Positions 26,574-35,242 are shown, numbered from the stretch's first letter. The stretch: DNA of 38,223 nucleotides from an uncultured Sphingomonadales bacterium (GCA_903923465.1 CAIXXP010000130.1:1-38223); one strand, 5' to 3'. Numbers and translations: made by a program. The notes: generated by a model not told the origin, from the letters alone.

Positions 26574-26939
26574 ATGTTCACGCACAGTTGCCTGGGCACG
26601 AATGATGTCGAGAAATCGCGCGCGTTCTACACTGCCGTGATGGGTGCCCTTGGCTATTCCGCCACGCCGCTGCCGAATGCCACGGTGTTTCCCTCGGAAA
26701 CCGGCTCGCTGATCATTTGCAAACCGGCCAACGGCGAGCCGCACACCGTATCCAACGGCCACACGCTCGGCTTTGCCGCCAGGGATTCGGTGCAAGTCGA
26801 TGCCTTCCACGTGGCGGGCCTGGCCCATGGTGGCAGCGACGAGGGCGCGCCGGGCATTCGCCCCAATGGCAAATATGGCGCTTATTTGCGCGATCCCGAC
26901 GGCAACAAGATTTGTGCCTTTGCCCCTGGCGCCGGCTGA
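26574..26939 (+). CDS. VOC (glyoxalase/bleomycin-resistance/dioxygenase) family protein
   Basis: This 121-residue single-domain protein has the VOC pattern: MFTHSCLGTNDVEKSRAFY at the start, HTLGFAARD in the middle and YLRDPDGNKICAF at the end. VOC proteins bind a metal and act on glutathione adducts, among other substrates, so a role with a glutathione conjugate beside frmA is plausible but unproven. The start at 26574 is chosen for GGAAAGAG just upstream and because MFTH is usual in the family. An in-frame ATG at 26550 overlaps the frmA stop and would add 8 residues. It is 16 bp from fdsG and probably cotranscribed. Confidence 0.82.
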   Translation: MFTHSCLGTNDVEKSRAFYTAVMGALGYSATPLPNATVFPSETGSLIICKPANGEPHTVSNGHTLGFAARDSVQVDAFHVAGLAHGGSDEGAPGIRPNGKYGAYLRDPDGNKICAFAPGAG

Positions 26940-26955
26940 TCCGAAAGCAACTACG

Positions 26956-27396
26956 ATGGACTCCCCCTCTCATCTGGCCGAGATCCTCGCCGCCCATGCC
27001 GGGCGCGAGGGGGCCTTGTTGCCCATCCTGCATGATGTGCAGGCGGCGTTTGGCTGCGTGACCGGCGAGGCGGAGGCGGCCATTGCCGAGGCGCTGAACC
27101 TCTCCCGCGCCGAGGTGCATGGGGTGGTGAGCTTCTATCACGATTTCCGCGAGACCGCTGACCCGCGCCCCCACCTGCAGATCTGCCGGGCCGAGGCCTG
27201 TCAGGCGCGGGGGGTGGAGGCGCTGATGGCGGCGGCGCAGCAGGCGGCGGGCACGCGCGTCGCGCTGGAGGCGGTTTATTGCCTTGGCCTGTGCGCGGCG
27301 GGGCCGGCGGCCCGGGTTGTCGGGGCGGATGTGGGCGAGGCGCTGCATGCGCGGCTGGATGCGGGCAGTCTGACCCGCCTGATCGAGGGCCTGTGA
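26956..27396 (+). CDS. fdsG: NAD-dependent formate dehydrogenase gamma subunit (NuoE-like)
   Basis: The 146-residue protein is a thioredoxin-like [2Fe-2S] subunit of the NuoE family. Cluster ligands are Cys77 and Cys82 (CRAEAC) and Cys109 and Cys113 (CLGLC). In the cytoplasmic FdsGBAD-type enzyme it passes electrons close to the FMN/NAD site. HGVVSFYHDF (55-64) is typical of NuoE/FdsG. The ATG at 26956 excludes an upstream open stretch that overlaps the VOC gene. Its stop codon overlaps the fdsB ATG (TGATG). Confidence 0.92.
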   Translation: MDSPSHLAEILAAHAGREGALLPILHDVQAAFGCVTGEAEAAIAEALNLSRAEVHGVVSFYHDFRETADPRPHLQICRAEACQARGVEALMAAAQQAAGTRVALEAVYCLGLCAAGPAARVVGADVGEALHARLDAGSLTRLIEGL

Positions 27397-28943
27397 TGCG
27401 CGTGCGGATCTCTAACGACGCGGTGGCGATGGCCTGCGGCGGCGAGGCGGTGGCGGCGGCGTTCGCGGCGGCGGGCTGCGCGGTGGAGCGGGTTTCCGGC
27501 TGGGGCATGCACTGGCTGGAGCCGCTGGTGGAGATTGAGGGCGCCAAGGGCTGGACGGGCTTTGGCCCGGTGGCGCCCGGCGATGTGCCGGCGATTCTGG
27601 CCGGGACCAGCGCGCTGGGGATTGGCGCGGTCGCCGAGCATCCTTTCATCACCGCCCAGACCCGGCTGACCTTCATGAGGGCCGGGCGGATACGGCCCCT
27701 GAGCCTCGACGATTACGCCGGCACGGGTGGCTGGCAGGGCCTGGCGCGGGCGCGATCGCTGGCGCCCGCCGAGGTGGTGGCGGCGGTCATCCAGTCGGGC
27801 CTGCGCGGCCGGGGCGGGGCGGGCTTCCCGGCCGGCATCAAGTGGCAGAAGGTTGCCAATGCTTTTGGGGGGAGCGCGGCTGGCGCGCGCAAGTTCATCG
27901 TCTGCAATGCCGACGAGGGCGACAGTGGCACCTTCGCCGACCGCATGGTGATGGAAGGCGACCCGTTTGCCCTGATCGAGGGCATGGCGATTGCTGCCCA
28001 TGCGGTGGGTGCGGGGGCGGGCTACATCTACCTCCGCAGCGAGTATCCGCATGCCATCGCCACCATGCGCGCGGCCATTGCCCTTGCGGCGGAGCGGATC
28101 GCGCCGTTCAGCGTGGAGTTGCGGGTGGGCGCCGGGGCTTATGTGTGCGGCGAGGAGACGGCGCTGCTCAACTCCATTGAGGGCAAGCGCGGCGTGGTGC
28201 GGGCCAAGCCGCCGCTGCCGGCGTTGCAAGGCCTGTTCGGCTGCCCGACGGTGGTGAACAATGTGCTGACGCTGGCGGCTGTCAGCCATATTCTGCGGGA
28301 AGGTGGCGCGGCGGACTATGCCGCGCTGGGCGTGGGGCGATCCAAAGGCACCATGCCGGTGCAACTGGGCGGCAATATCGCGCGCGGCGGGCTGGTGGAG
28401 GTGCCGTTTGGCATTACCCTTGGCGAATTGATCCATGATTTCGGCGGTGGCACCGCCTCTGGCCGCCCGGTGAAGGCCGCGCAGGTGGGCGGGCCGCTGG
28501 GCGCCTATATGCCGCCTGACCAATTCCATCTGCCGCTGGATTACGAGGCCTTCACCGCCGCCGACGCGCTGATCGGCCATGCCGGGGTGGTGGTGTTTGA
28601 CGACACCGCCGACATGGGGCGCCTCGCCCGCTTTGCCATGGAATTCTGCGCGGTGGAGAGCTGCGGCAAATGCACGCCCTGCCGGATTGGCAGTACGCGG
28701 GGGGTGGAACTGATCGACCGCATCCGCGCCGGCAGCACGGTGGATGCCCTCGCCAGCCAGCCGCAAATACGCAATGCCCCCAAGGCCGCGCCCAGCCGCG
28801 CGGCGGACATCGCCCTGCTGGAGGACCTGTGCGACACGATGCGCGGCGCCTCGCTGTGCGCGCTGGGGGGCTTTACGCCCTATCCGGTGCTCTCCGCCCT
28901 GAAGCACTGGCCAGAAGATTTCGGCGGGGATTTTGGGGCATGA
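27396..28943 (+). CDS. fdsB: NAD-dependent formate dehydrogenase beta subunit (NuoF-like)
   Basis: The 515-residue subunit binds FMN, NAD+ and one [4Fe-4S] cluster and is where NAD+ is reduced. An N-terminal extension, NuoE-like in other FdsB proteins, is followed by the NADH/FMN region LRGRGGAGFPAG (136-147), CNADEGDSGTF (170-180) and GAGAYVCGEETALLNSIEG (245-263). Cluster ligands are in ESCGKCTPCR (Cys423, Cys426, Cys429), with Cys488 in SLCALGG as the likely fourth. All key residues look intact. It overlaps fdsG by 1 nt. It is 42 bp from fdsA. Confidence 0.93.
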   Translation: MRVRISNDAVAMACGGEAVAAAFAAAGCAVERVSGWGMHWLEPLVEIEGAKGWTGFGPVAPGDVPAILAGTSALGIGAVAEHPFITAQTRLTFMRAGRIRPLSLDDYAGTGGWQGLARARSLAPAEVVAAVIQSGLRGRGGAGFPAGIKWQKVANAFGGSAAGARKFIVCNADEGDSGTFADRMVMEGDPFALIEGMAIAAHAVGAGAGYIYLRSEYPHAIATMRAAIALAAERIAPFSVELRVGAGAYVCGEETALLNSIEGKRGVVRAKPPLPALQGLFGCPTVVNNVLTLAAVSHILREGGAADYAALGVGRSKGTMPVQLGGNIARGGLVEVPFGITLGELIHDFGGGTASGRPVKAAQVGGPLGAYMPPDQFHLPLDYEAFTAADALIGHAGVVVFDDTADMGRLARFAMEFCAVESCGKCTPCRIGSTRGVELIDRIRAGSTVDALASQPQIRNAPKAAPSRAADIALLEDLCDTMRGASLCALGGFTPYPVLSALKHWPEDFGGDFGA

Positions 28944-28985
28944 GGCGCGGCGTGCTATCATGCGGGCGGAAGCTGGAGACAGATC

Positions 28986-31907
28986 ATGGGCTATGAGCCT
29001 CAGGCCGATTTCGGCACGCCACGGATAGACGCGGCGGCAGAGGTGTCCCTCACCATCGACGGGCGCGCCATCACCGTGCCCGAGGGCACCAGCGTGATGC
29101 GGGCGGCGGCATTGGCGGGTGGCAACATTCCCAAGCTGTGCGCCACCGATAGTGTGGAGGCCTTTGGCTCCTGCCGCATGTGTCTGGTCGAGGTTGAGGG
29201 GATGCGCGGCACCCCCGCCAGCTGCACCACGCCGGTGGCGCCGGGCATGGTGGTCGCCACGCAAACGCCCCGGCTGGAGAAGCTGCGGCGCGGGGTGATG
29301 GAGCTGTATATTTCCGACCACCCGCTCGATTGCCTGACCTGCAGCGCCAACAATGATTGCGAGTTGCAGGACGCCGCGGCGCAAGTGGGCCTGCGCGATG
29401 TGCGCTATGGCTATGCTGGCGCCAACCATCTGGCGGAGGTGAAGGACACCTCGAACCCCTATTTTTCCTTCGATGCCGCCAAATGCATCGTCTGCTCGCG
29501 CTGTGTGCGGGCGTGTGACGAGGTGCAGGGCACGCTGGCGCTGACCATCAGCGGGCGGGGTTTTGGCTCGCAGGTGAGCGCGGGGCAGGCGGGGGACGAC
29601 TTCCTTTCCAGCGATTGCGTGTCTTGCGGCGCCTGCGTGCAGGCCTGCCCGACCGATGCGCTGAACGAGAAGGCGGTGGCCGAGATCGGCAAGCCGGAGC
29701 GCTCGGTGATCACCACCTGCGCCTATTGCGGCGTGGGCTGCACCTTCCGCGCCGAGATGCGCGGCGAGCAGCTGGTGCGCATGGTGCCGTGGAAGGATGG
29801 CAAGGCCAACCGGGGGCATAGCTGCGTCAAGGGCCGCTTTGCCTGGGGTTATGCCCAGCACAAGGATCGCATCCGCAGCCCGATGATCCGCGAGAGCATC
29901 GATCAGCCGTGGCGCGAGGTAGGCTGGGACGAGGCGCTGGCCTTCACCGCGTCACGCCTCACGGCGATCAAGGCAAAGCACGGGCCGAGGGCGCTGGGGG
30001 GCATCACCTCCAGCCGCTGCACCAATGAGGAAGTGTTCCTCGTGCAGAAGCTGATCCGCAGCGGCTTTGGCAGCAACAATGTCGATACTTGCGCGCGGGT
30101 GTGCCACTCGCCCACCGGCTATGGGCTGAAGACCACCTTCGGCACCAGCGCCGGCACGCAGGATTTCGACAGCGTGGAGGCGGCCGACGTCATCCTCGTG
30201 ATCGGCGCCAACCCCACGGACGCGCACCCGGTGTTTGCCAGCCGGATGAAGAAGCGGATCAGGGGCAAAGACGGTCAACCGGGCGCCAAGCTCATCGTCA
30301 TCGACCCGCGCCGGATTGATCTGGTGCGCAGCCCGCATATTGCGGCGGCGCATCACCTGCCGCTGCAGCCGGGCACCAATGTGGCGGTGCTGACCGCCAT
30401 GGCGCATGTCATCGTGACCGAAGGGCTGGCCGACGAGGCGTTCATCCGCGAGCGCTGCGATTGGGACGAGTATCAGGACTGGGCGCGGTTTGTCGCCGAC
30501 CCGCGCCATTCCCCCGAGGTGCTGGAGGCGGTGAGCCGGGTGCCGGCGGCGGAATTGCGGGCGGCGGCACGGTTGTATGCAACTGGTGGGAGCGGTTTTG
30601 GCGCGGCGCAGGGCCGCAAACCAAATGCGGCGATCTATTATGGGCTGGGGGTGACCGAGCACTCGCAGGGTTCCTCCACGGTGATGGCGATTGCCAACCT
30701 CGCCATGGCCACCGGCAATATCGGCAGGCCCGGCGTGGGCGTGAACCCGCTGCGCGGGCAGAACAACGTGCAGGGCAGCTGCGACATGGGCAGCTTTCCG
30801 CACGAGCTTTCGGGCTATCGGCATATTTCGGGTGGGGCCACCCGCGCGCTGTTCGAGGCCGAATGGGGCACCGCGCTCGACAGCGAGCCGGGCCTGCGCA
30901 TTCCCAACATGTTCGATGCCGCGCTGGATGGCTCGTTCCGGGCGTTGTACGTTCAGGGGGAGGATATTCTGCAATCCGACCCCGATACCAAACACGTTTC
31001 GGCGGGGCTGGCGGCGATGGAACTGGTCATCGTCCACGACCTGTTCCTCAACGAGACCGCCAATTACGCCCATGTCTTCCTGCCGGGTTCCACTTTCCTC
31101 GAAAAGACCGGCACCTTCACCAATGCCGAGCGCCGCATCCAGATGGTGCGGCGGGTGATGCAGCCGGCCAACGGGGCTGGCGACGGCATAGGCAAGGAGG
31201 GGCTGGAGGACTGGCAGGTGACGCAGGCGCTGGCCAACGCGCTGGGGCTGGGCTGGAACTATGCCAATACTGCGCAGATCATGGACTAGATCGCCCGGCT
31301 GACGCCGAGCTTCGCCGGGGTTTCCCATGCGGCGCTGGAGGCGGCGGGATCGCTGCAATGGCCGGTGAACGAGGCGCACCCCGAGGGCAGCCCGATCATG
31401 CATGTTGATGGCTTTGTGAGGGGGAAGGGCAAGTTCGTCGTCACCGACTATATCCCCACCGACGAGAAGACCGGGCCGCGCTTCCCGCTGCTGCTGACCA
31501 CGGGCCGCGTGCTCAGCCAGTATAACGTCGGCGCGCAGACGCGGCGCACGGAAAACGGCGTGTGGCATGGCGAGGATGTGCTGGAGATCCACCCCACCGA
31601 CGCCGAGAACCGGGGCGTGGCCAGCGGCGACTGGGTGAGCCTGACCAGCCGCAAGGGCGATGTCTCGCTGCGCGCGCAGATCACCGACCGGGTGGCGCCG
31701 GGCGTGGTCTATACCACCTTCCACCACCCCGAAACCCAGGCCAATGTGGTGACCACCGAGTTTTCCGACTGGGCGACCAATTGCCCGGAATACAAGGTGA
31801 CGGCGGTGCAGGTGGGGCGCTCGAACGGCCCCAGCGAGTGGCAGCGCGACTATGCCGCCCAGACCACGGCATCGCGCCGGATAGTGGGCCATGAGGCGGC
31901 TGAATGA
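28986..31907 (+). pseudogene. fdsA: NAD-dependent formate dehydrogenase alpha subunit, interrupted by an amber codon
   Basis: The frame encodes 973 codons, a normal FdsA length, but codon 768 (31287-31289) is TAG. The first part has [2Fe-2S] ligands Cys52, Cys63, Cys66 and Cys80, the His112/Cys116/Cys119/Cys125 cluster, two ferredoxin-type clusters (Cys167-177 and Cys211-221), a further cluster (Cys245, Cys248, Cys252, Cys280), and the molybdenum ligand Cys373 followed by His374 (ARVCHSPTGYG), which marks a formate dehydrogenase. After the TAG the same frame continues with the C-terminal pterin-binding domain (LLLTTGRVLSQYNVGAQTRR). A single G-to-T change from GAG would explain the stop. The 767-residue product lacks the end of the bis-MGD site. 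Restart at ATG 31365 could give a separate C-terminal piece. Start ATG 28986 has GGAG 7-8 nt upstream. Confidence 0.88.
31287..31289 (+). other. in-frame TAG codon in fdsA
   Basis: The TAG lies in the same frame as the coding sequence on both sides (IMD, stop, IARLTPSFAGVSH). It is TAG, so it cannot be a selenocysteine (TGA) codon; the selenocysteine position of other formate dehydrogenases is Cys373 here. The choices are a nonsense mutation, a suppressor tRNA, or a base-call error. Confidence 0.9.
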
Positions 31908-32107
31908 TGAATACCGCACCACTGATCCGCATGGCCAACGACATCGCCCGCAATCTGGCCGCCGGCGGGCAGGACGCGGCGATAAGTGGCACGGTTCAGC
32001 ATATCCGCGACTTCTGGGACCCGCGCATGAAGGCGGCGATTCTGGCCAGCGACCGCGCGGGGCTGTGCCCGATCGCGGCGGCGGCGGTGGAGCGTTTGGC
32101 CGGGTAG
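31904..32107 (+). CDS. fdsD: formate dehydrogenase delta subunit
   Basis: This 67-residue protein matches the small FdsD family: LIRMANDIARNLA at the N-terminus and IRDFWDPRMKAAIL in the middle. FdsD is needed for a fully active or stable NAD-linked formate dehydrogenase in bacteria that carry it. The ATG overlaps the fdsA stop (ATGA). In other organisms fdsC (an FdhD-like sulfurtransferase/chaperone) usually lies between fdsA and fdsD; it is missing here and would have to be encoded elsewhere. Confidence 0.88.
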   Translation: MMNTAPLIRMANDIARNLAAGGQDAAISGTVQHIRDFWDPRMKAAILASDRAGLCPIAAAAVERLAG

Positions 32108-32156
32108 GCCGGATTAAGGGCGATGTGGGCAAGGGATAGAAGCGGGGACTCGTCGC

Positions 32157-32364
32157 CTGCACCCCATGACGTCTTCCGGCGCGAGGGTGGTGGGGGGGGG
32201 CGGCGTGGCGCATCACCTCACCGCGGCGCAGGCTTTCCGGAGCATTGTGTCAAAATGGGGGGGGGGGCGGTTTTTGCCTCGACGCAACCGCCTTATAGCC
32301 GCTTCGCGGCGGGCGCCGGGCCGAGGCTAATCGCGACGACGACAGTAATGGGGTTTGGGGCCCC
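32157..32364 (-). repeat. dispersed hairpin-bounded repeat, copy C (inverted)
   Basis: Read on the minus strand it starts GGGGCCCC (32357-32364), then AAACCCCATTACTGTCG, CCGCCGCGAAGCGGCTATAA, a poly-C interrupted centre, AAGCCTGCGCCGCGGTGAGG and CGCCGGAAGACGTCATGGGG. This is the order of copies A and B. The outer hairpin at the 32157 end is eroded. It fills most of the 401-bp gap between fdsD and purU. Two G runs interrupt it. Confidence 0.7.
32192..32267 (+). repeat. two homopolymer G tracts (9 and 11 bases)
   Basis: G9 at 32192-32200 and G11 at 32257-32267 lie inside repeat copy C and have no counterpart of this length in the other copies. Such tracts vary in length by slippage and are also a frequent place of sequencing error. 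They are not inside a gene. Confidence 0.8.
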
Positions 32365-32448
32365 TACCGGTTTCGCTTGAGAAGCCGGCAACCCACGAAG
32401 CCCCCAAGTCTAACCCTTTTCCCTTTCCCAAAACAAGCCAACCCCAAA

Positions 32449-32484
32449 AACCGGTTCCCACTTTCTTCCGCGATGCTCTAGAGC
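32449..32484 (+). promoter_or_regulatory. conserved-looking intergenic motif with palindrome GCTCTAGAGC
   Basis: A stretch beginning ACCGGTTCCCACTTTC and ending in the 10-bp palindrome GCTCTAGAGC (32475-32484) lies just before purU. From memory, very similar strings (CGGTTCCCACTTTT...ATGCTCTA) recur between genes in many alphaproteobacteria. I cannot check this here. It could be a remnant of a widespread short repeat or part of the purU promoter. Confidence 0.3.
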
Positions 32485-32508
32485 GCGTGGCAAATCAGGA
32501 GATTGCCA

Positions 32509-33369
32509 ATGTCGCGCGAAGCCCATGTCCTCACCCTGTTCTGCCCCGACCGGCCGGGGCTGGTGGCCGGTGTGGCGCGCATTCTGGCCGATCAGGGCGG
32601 CAACATCCTCGACGCGAAGCAGTTCAACGATACCGAGACGCAGCGCTTCTTCATGCGTGTGGCTTTCGAACTGGTGGGCGACAGCACGCGGGACGGGTTC
32701 AAGGTGGCGTTCGCCCATTTTGCCGCGGCGAACGGCATGCAATGGTCGGTGCGCGGCGCGGGCGACAAGCGCAAGGTGATGCTGCTGGTCTCCAAATTCG
32801 ACCATTGCCTGGGCGATCTGCTGTATCGCCAGCGCATTGGCGAGTTGCCGATGGAGGTGGTGGGGATCATCTGCAACCACCCGCGCGAGGCGCTGACGGT
32901 CTCGTGGATCGACGATATTCCGTTTCATTATCTGCCCGTCACCAGGGACACCAAGCCCGCGCAGGAGGCCCAGATCAAGGCGCTGGTGACCGAGAGCGGC
33001 GCCGAGCTGGTGGTGCTGGCGCGCTATATGCAAATTCTGTCGGACGATCTGGCCGGATTCCTGTCGGGCCGCTGCATCAATATTCACCACAGCTTCCTGC
33101 CCGGCTTCAAGGGGGCCAAGCCCTATCATCAGGCGCATGCGCGCGGGGTGAAGATGATCGGCGCCACCGCCCATTACGTGACGGCCGATCTCGATGAAGG
33201 CCCGATCATCCACCAGGATGTCGAGGCGATCAGCCACGCCGACAGCCCCGACGATCTGGTGCGCAAGGGTCGCGATATCGAGCGGCGGGTGCTGGCGCAG
33301 GCGGTGCTGTGGCATCTGCAGGACCGCGTGTTGCCCAATGACCACAAGACGGTGGTGTTCGGCGACTGA
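32509..33369 (+). CDS. purU: formyltetrahydrofolate deformylase
   Basis: The 286-residue enzyme hydrolyses 10-formyl-tetrahydrofolate to formate and tetrahydrofolate. An N-terminal ACT regulatory domain ([17 protein letters not shown], about 10-26) is followed by a formyltransferase-fold catalytic domain with Asn191 and His193 in [19 protein letters not shown] and Asp229 in [13 protein letters not shown], the Asn-His-Asp set of this family. The ATG at 32509 has AGGAG 7 nt upstream; a TTG two codons earlier is less likely. The formate it makes would be a substrate of the neighbouring formate dehydrogenase, which fits the one-carbon context. Confidence 0.94.
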   Translation: MSREAHVLTLFCPDRPGLVAGVARILADQGGNILDAKQFNDTETQRFFMRVAFELVGDSTRDGFKVAFAHFAAANGMQWSVRGAGDKRKVMLLVSKFDHCLGDLLYRQRIGELPMEVVGIICNHPREALTVSWIDDIPFHYLPVTRDTKPAQEAQIKALVTESGAELVVLARYMQILSDDLAGFLSGRCINIHHSFLPGFKGAKPYHQAHARGVKMIGATAHYVTADLDEGPIIHQDVEAISHADSPDDLVRKGRDIERRVLAQAVLWHLQDRVLPNDHKTVVFGD

Positions 33370-33430
33370 GGGCGCCGCTGCCGGACAATCCGGGTGACAG
33401 GCTGCTGTCGGCGGCTTATTGCGCGGGGGC

Positions 33431-33865
33431 ATGAGCCTGCTTCGCTCCTTCCTGCGTGATCGCCCGCTGCTGGCGCTGCTGCTGCTGTCGGCGGCGCTGG
33501 GCATGAAGGCGCTGGTGCCCGCGGGCTTCATGCTGGAAACCGCCGACCGCGCGATCAGCGTGGAAATCTGCGGCGAGCAAGGTGCCGGACTTGCCCTGAC
33601 CGAGAGCCGGGCGGTCGTGCAGGCGATTGCCGCCAAGCTGCCCGCCCCGGGCGAGCACAAGGGCCACGGCGGGACGGACACCGCCTGCCCCTATGCCACG
33701 CTGGCCATGGCCGCGCTGGGCGGGGTGGATGCGCCGTTGCTGGCCATCGCCCTGGCCTTTGCCATGGCGCTGGCCTTCCTGCCCATGGCCGGGCCGGCGG
33801 TGCCACGGGCGGCGCGGTTGCGCCCACCCCTGCGCGGGCCACCCCGCTTCCGCTTCGGCGCCTGA
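33431..33865 (+). CDS. DUF2946-like small membrane protein
   Basis: The 144-residue product has an N-terminal hydrophobic segment (LLALLLLSAALGMKALVPAGFM, about 13-34, given here in part: LLALLLLSAALG then KALVPAGFM), a short Cys (about 47), a His-rich patch with Cys (GEHKGHGGTDTACPYA), and a second hydrophobic stretch near the C-terminus. The KALVPAGFM signature and the His/Cys patch resemble DUF2946, a family often found next to metal (copper) transport genes; its function is not established. The ATG at 33431 follows a G-rich stretch; a TTG at 33419 would add four residues. Metal handling is an inference. Confidence 0.6.
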   Translation: MSLLRSFLRDRPLLALLLLSAALGMKALVPAGFMLETADRAISVEICGEQGAGLALTESRAVVQAIAAKLPAPGEHKGHGGTDTACPYATLAMAALGGVDAPLLAIALAFAMALAFLPMAGPAVPRAARLRPPLRGPPRFRFGA

Positions 33866-33955
33866 CTGCCAGCTGACCTCGCCCTCCCCCGGAGGCGCGC
33901 GCCGGTTCGGCCTTGGGCATGAAGCCCGCCCCTCACGCTAGTTCGACCCGCATGG

Positions 33956-33980
33956 TGCGCCGCCTTGGCGCGCCGGCGCA
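33956..33980 (+). promoter_or_regulatory. hairpin upstream of the Cys-rich OM protein gene
   Basis: TGCGCCG (33956-33962) pairs with CGGCGCA (33974-33980) around an 11-base loop, 33 bp before the ATG at 34014. There is no T run after it, so it is not an obvious intrinsic terminator. It may be a leader structure or an operator dyad. The rest of the 148-bp gap shows no clear signal. Confidence 0.3.
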
Positions 33981-34013
33981 TGACGCGAAGATCATTTCAA
34001 AAGGTTAGATGAT

Positions 34014-35021
34014 ATGAAAACCGGTGTATTCACCGTCGCCCGGCCCGCGCTTGCGGTCGTGGCACTCGCCTCGCTGCTGTCCTCCACCGCCGCCCATGCC
34101 TGCGCCTGCGGCTGCGGCGTGTTCGACGTCGGCGCGGCCTCGATCATGCCCAGCAATTCCGAGACCGGCTTCAGTGCCTGGTTTCGCTTCAACACCATCG
34201 ACCAGAACCGCAATTGGGAGCGCGGCGCGCAGGCCCCCGCCGACGACAATGGCGACAAGCGCCTGCAAACCGAATTCTACACGCTGGGTGGGCAATACAG
34301 GCTCAACCACGCATGGACGGTGATGGCCGACCTGCCGATCGTCTCGCGCCGCTTCACCCGCATTGATGACGATGGCGGGGTGACCGGCAGCGCCGGCAGC
34401 CTCTATACCGGTCGCCTCACCGCGCTCGGCGATGTGGCGGTGACGGCGATGTATACCGGCCTGTCGGCAGACATGTCGACCGGGCTGGGGCTGGGGCTGA
34501 AACTGCCCACCGGCGATTCCACCGGCCCCAGGGGCCCCGCCGGCGGCGCCCAGTTCGACCGCGACAGCCTGCCCGGCACCGGCAGCACCGACGCCATCCT
34601 CACCGCCTATCACGTCGGCCGTCTCGATGCGACGGGGCGCTTCGGCTGGTTCGGCCAGGCGCGCTATCAGTTCGCCCTGGCCACGCGGGACTCCTATCGG
34701 CCGGGTAATGAACTCAATACCTCGCTGGGCGCCAGCTATGATCTGGGCGCGGTAGGGCCTGTCACCCGCGTGGCACCGGTGCTGTCGCTGATAAACAGCC
34801 TGCGCGCCCACGATTCCGGCACCAATGCCGATCCGCTGAACTCCGGCTATGAGCGGCTGCTGATCGCGCCGGGGGTGAATATGCGGTTGGGCAAGCTGCG
34901 GCTCTATGCCGATATCGAACTGCCGATCTACCAGCATGTGAACGCCGATGTGGTACCGGGGCAATCCGGGCAACTGGTGGCGGGGCATTTGTTCAACGCG
35001 ACGCTGTCTTACGATTTTTGA
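34014..35021 (+). CDS. outer-membrane beta-barrel protein with CACGCG N-terminus
   Basis: The 335-residue protein has a signal peptide (about 1-28, ending AAHA) and a mature part rich in alternating beta strands (for example FYTLGGQYRLNHAWTVMADL, then AVTAMYTGL and LGLGLKLPTG), ending in an aromatic residue (LSYDF). This is the pattern of an outer-membrane barrel of the transporter-like group related to the phenol MetA-pathway/COG4313 proteins. Directly after the signal peptide is CACGCGVFDVG, with three cysteines in six residues, a possible metal site. The ATG has AAAGG upstream. Neighbours are a DUF2946-like gene and a TonB-dependent receptor, so metal or small-molecule uptake is a reasonable guess. 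Confidence 0.65.
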   Translation: MKTGVFTVARPALAVVALASLLSSTAAHACACGCGVFDVGAASIMPSNSETGFSAWFRFNTIDQNRNWERGAQAPADDNGDKRLQTEFYTLGGQYRLNHAWTVMADLPIVSRRFTRIDDDGGVTGSAGSLYTGRLTALGDVAVTAMYTGLSADMSTGLGLGLKLPTGDSTGPRGPAGGAQFDRDSLPGTGSTDAILTAYHVGRLDATGRFGWFGQARYQFALATRDSYRPGNELNTSLGASYDLGAVGPVTRVAPVLSLINSLRAHDSGTNADPLNSGYERLLIAPGVNMRLGKLRLYADIELPIYQHVNADVVPGQSGQLVAGHLFNATLSYDF

Positions 35022-35039
35022 TTTTGGAGGAAGGTAGGT

Positions 35040-35208
35040 GCGAGGGGGTTACCCCCTCGCGCTCCCATTCCCTGTCGTTGTTACGCCACGGGTTCGGCCT
35101 TCCGCCACATCGCCGCGCCGTAGGCTGTTAAAGCCGCTGCGCGGCAGGGCGCGAGGCCGAGAGGGAAGCGCGAAGAGGACAGTAATGGAGTTTGGGGCCT
35201 AAGGCCCC
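35040..35208 (-). repeat. dispersed hairpin-bounded repeat, copy D
   Basis: At the left is the hairpin GCGAGGGGG-TTA-CCCCCTCGC (35040-35060), 18 bp after the stop of the OM protein gene. At the right is GGGGCC-TAA-GGCCCC (35194-35208). Read on the minus strand the right end gives GGGGCCTTAGGCCCC, then AAACTCCATTACTGTC and GCCGCGCAGCGGCTTTAA, like copies A and C. Both ends carry a hairpin followed inward by a CTGTC block, so it looks like two left ends joined. It fills the gap between two convergent genes and may end transcription from both. Confidence 0.75.
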
Positions 35209-35242
35209 AGGAAAATTTCTTCCCCCTTTTATCTTCTGCCCC

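Noticed and set aside
31287-31289. Recoded amino acid at the fdsA stop
   Set aside because: Selenocysteine uses TGA, and the selenocysteine site aligns with Cys373. Pyrrolysine is not expected in this group of bacteria.
27276-32216. 861- and 754-codon open frames on the minus strand
   Set aside because: Antisense to fdsB and fdsA, whose cluster-binding motifs show the plus strand is coding.
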